Below are positions 6,039 through 7,849 of a stretch of DNA of 7,849 nucleotides, piece after piece (position 1 is the first letter of the stretch; every line of letters starts with the position of its first letter). The position numbers were made by a program, and so were the translations under genes. The notes under the pieces are model-generated. The model had not been told where the DNA came from. It worked only from the letters and a program-made list of their open reading frames with translations, and searched no databases. The stretch comes from an uncultured Clostridia bacterium (GTDB taxonomy: Bacteria; Bacillota; Clostridia; Christensenellales; UBA1242): NCBI GenBank assembly GCA_934725795.1, contig CAKVCF010000026.1, positions 1-7,849 of the forward strand, written 5' to 3'.

Positions 6039-7849
6039 CTAGCCAGAGATAAGATAAACAATTTCGCCTAAATAAAGCATTGTATTTGGCTTTGGCAATT
6101 GAGTTATGATAATTTGCCCTTCGCCCTCAACAAAACTATTAAGCCCTATTTGTTTAAGTTTTGCACAAGCTTCCGCCACCGTAAGTCCTGTAACATCTGG
6201 CATTGCAATAGTTGGTTGATTTTCCAGTTGCGACTTATCAGTTGGCTGAATTACTTTTGTTTCAAAAATGCGTTTAAAAACCTTTTCACCAATAGGTTTG
6301 GCAACAACACCGCCATAATATGCCCCTGCGCTTGGTTCATTCACACAAACAATAAACACGTATTGTGGATTATCTGCGGGGTATGTGCCAATAAAACTTG
6401 AAATATATTTGCCAGATGCAATTTTGCCATTTTCATCATACTTTTGCGCTGTACCTGTTTTGCCGCCAACATTATAACCTGGCACAAAAGTCAACTGCCC
6501 TTCTGCGTTGATGTTGTTTGAAAGCATCATGTTTATTGTTTTTATTGTTTCGTCTTTCAATTTGATTTTAGACTTGCTTATATTGTGTTTATACAAAGTT
6601 TTTCCGTCTTCGGTTGAAATACTGGTTAAAAAGTGTGGCGTTATATCATTGCCAGTGGTTATCTTTGCGTACACATTCGCCATTTGCAGTTGTGTAACCG
6701 CCACCGCATGCCCAAAGCCTATACGTGCCAAATCCACTGTGCGCACGGTTTCTTTTGCCATAACAATTCCGCTTGATTCGCTGGCAATATCTACGCCAGT
6801 TTTTGTGCCTATACCAAAATAATTAAGGTATTGATAATATTTTTCAAGTCCAACACGTAATGCCAAGTTTACAAACACACAGTTACAACTGTTTTTAAAG
6901 CCTTCAAGCAGAGTTAAACTGCCGTGGCCTATGCTGCGCCAACATTTGATTGTCTCTCCGTCCACACTGCATCTGCCGCCACAATAAAAGCGTTCATTTA
7001 TGTTTGTCAGCCCCTCATTTAATGCTGCCGCCAAAGTGATAAGTTTGAATGTGCTGCCTGGCTCATAGACGTCAACCACTGTGCTGTTTTTGGTTAGGGT
7101 TTGAAGTGTGGTTAAATCGTTTCTTGGTGGAGAGTTTAAATCAAAACTTGGCAGACAACTCATTGCTTTAATGCCGCCAGTTTGCGCGTCCAAAATTATG
7201 CCTGAAACACCTTTTGCGTTATGTTCTGTTAATGCGGCTTGCATTTCCTGCTCTAAAATTGATTGCATTTGCACATCAACAGTGGTGTGCAAATTCGCCC
7301 CTGGAACACTTGGTATATAATATGTTAAAGAATTATCAATTTCTTTGCCCTGTGCATTGGTTTGTGTTAAAGCCTTGCCTGGTACGCCGCGCATATATTT
7401 ATCATAATAACTTTCAAGCCCTGCCTGCCCCATATTATCTATTGTGCAATAGCCTAAAATCTGTGTGCCAAGGCTGCTATAGGGGTAAACTCTTGCCACA
7501 TTTTGTGCCAAGTATACGCCATCAATTTCTGCAAGTTTTAAAGCAACACTTTCTTCCACTTGCATTTTTATCAGCACTTCGCTTTGCTTTGTGTCTGTAA
7601 CTTTTTTGTGCATTGCTTCATAATCTTTGCCTAAATATGTGCTAAGTTCTCTTGCCAAAAGGTCAGGTTGCTTCACATTACGCGCGCGCACGTATATATC
7701 ATAGGTTGTAACAGTGGTTGCCAAACTCACACCATTTGCATCATAAATTTCACCGCGCTTGCTGCTTAAAGGTAAATCTCTAAGCCATTGCTCAGCTGCC
7801 AAAAGTTGAAGATGTTTATTGTTAATAACTTGCAAATAAAACAATCGCC
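6039..7849 (-). CDS. Class B penicillin-binding protein with PASTA domain, FtsI/SpoVD type, 5' partial
   Basis: This is the transpeptidase that cross-links peptidoglycan, usually paired with the SEDS protein encoded downstream. The frame is open to the window edge (reading R-L-F-Y-L-Q from 7847), so the TTG at 7844 is an internal Leu and the start and membrane anchor are missing. Counting that Leu as residue 1, SSKRGEIYDANG (27-38) opens the PBP dimerisation domain. The transpeptidase motifs follow: STFK (264-267, nucleophile Ser264), SCN (319-321) and KTGTAQ (462-467). One PASTA domain fills the end (about 545-601, starting IAMPDVTGLTVAEA). A single PASTA domain and the position directly before murE match spoVD of B. 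subtilis, but in organisms with only one such PBP this is the division enzyme, so no symbol is given. Five cysteines (288, 292, 301, 320, 322) cluster near the active site. The stop is TAG at 6041-6039. Confidence 0.95.
   Translation of the reverse strand, partial: RLFYLQVINNKHLQLLAAEQWLRDLPLSSKRGEIYDANGVSLATTVTTYDIYVRARNVKQPDLLARELSTYLGKDYEAMHKKVTDTKQSEVLIKMQVEESVALKLAEIDGVYLAQNVARVYPYSSLGTQILGYCTIDNMGQAGLESYYDKYMRGVPGKALTQTNAQGKEIDNSLTYYIPSVPGANLHTTVDVQMQSILEQEMQAALTEHNAKGVSGIILDAQTGGIKAMSCLPSFDLNSPPRNDLTTLQTLTKNSTVVDVYEPGSTFKLITLAAALNEGLTNINERFYCGGRCSVDGETIKCWRSIGHGSLTLLEGFKNSCNCVFVNLALRVGLEKYYQYLNYFGIGTKTGVDIASESSGIVMAKETVRTVDLARIGFGHAVAVTQLQMANVYAKITTGNDITPHFLTSISTEDGKTLYKHNISKSKIKLKDETIKTINMMLSNNINAEGQLTFVPGYNVGGKTGTAQKYDENGKIASGKYISSFIGTYPADNPQYVFIVCVNEPSAGAYYGGVVAKPIGEKVFKRIFETKVIQPTDKSQLENQPTIAMPDVTGLTVAEACAKLKQIGLNSFVEGEGQIIITQLPKPNTMLYLGEIVYLISG

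Noticed and set aside
7214..7600. 128-codon open frame on the plus strand
   Set aside because: It lies opposite the conserved PBP dimerisation and linker region. The translation has no recognisable motif and no supporting signals.
7842..7844. TTG as the start codon of the PBP gene
   Set aside because: The frame is open upstream to the window edge, and the preceding Arg plus LFYLQV matches the end of the membrane anchor in this family, so TTG is an internal Leu codon.

Overview
The window is an AT-rich bacterial chromosome segment with every credible gene on the minus strand. It suggests a Gram-positive bacterium of the Bacillota, probably a clostridium-like lineage. The evidence is the gene order (PASTA-bearing class B PBP, murE, mraY, murD, ftsW/spoVE), which matches the Bacillus subtilis-type division/cell-wall (dcw) cluster, where murF is not between murE and mraY. 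The MurE DNPR motif points to meso-diaminopimelate peptidoglycan. TGA is the stop codon of mraY and ftsW, so this is the standard bacterial code and not the Mollicutes code. The assignment to a lineage is inference.

Layout, read in the direction of transcription from high to low coordinates. Positions 7849-6039 hold most of a class B penicillin-binding protein whose N-terminus and membrane anchor lie beyond the window edge. Then come murE (5933-4467), mraY (4361-3366), murD (3293-1953) and ftsW (1975-869), the last overlapping murD by 23 bases. A long AT-rich hairpin with a T-tract (813-850) closes this transcription unit directly after ftsW, so murG does not follow. Downstream is a small cysteine-rich zinc-ribbon-like gene (760-375) broken by a one-base frameshift, with its own terminator at 352-376. 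A strong promoter (263-291) then drives a small unrecognised gene that runs off the left edge (227-1).

The genes work together in one pathway. MurD adds D-Glu to UDP-MurNAc-L-Ala, and MurE adds meso-DAP. After MurF (not in the window) adds D-Ala-D-Ala, MraY transfers the muropeptide to undecaprenyl phosphate to make lipid I. After MurG (not in the window) and flipping, FtsW/SpoVE polymerises the glycan strands and its partner PBP cross-links them, at the septum or in the spore cortex.

I see no mobile element, CRISPR array, tRNA or rRNA, and nothing that looks like a new biological system. The points most worth a second look are the frameshifted gene, a SpoVD-like cysteine pair in the PBP, and early termination of the cluster after ftsW.
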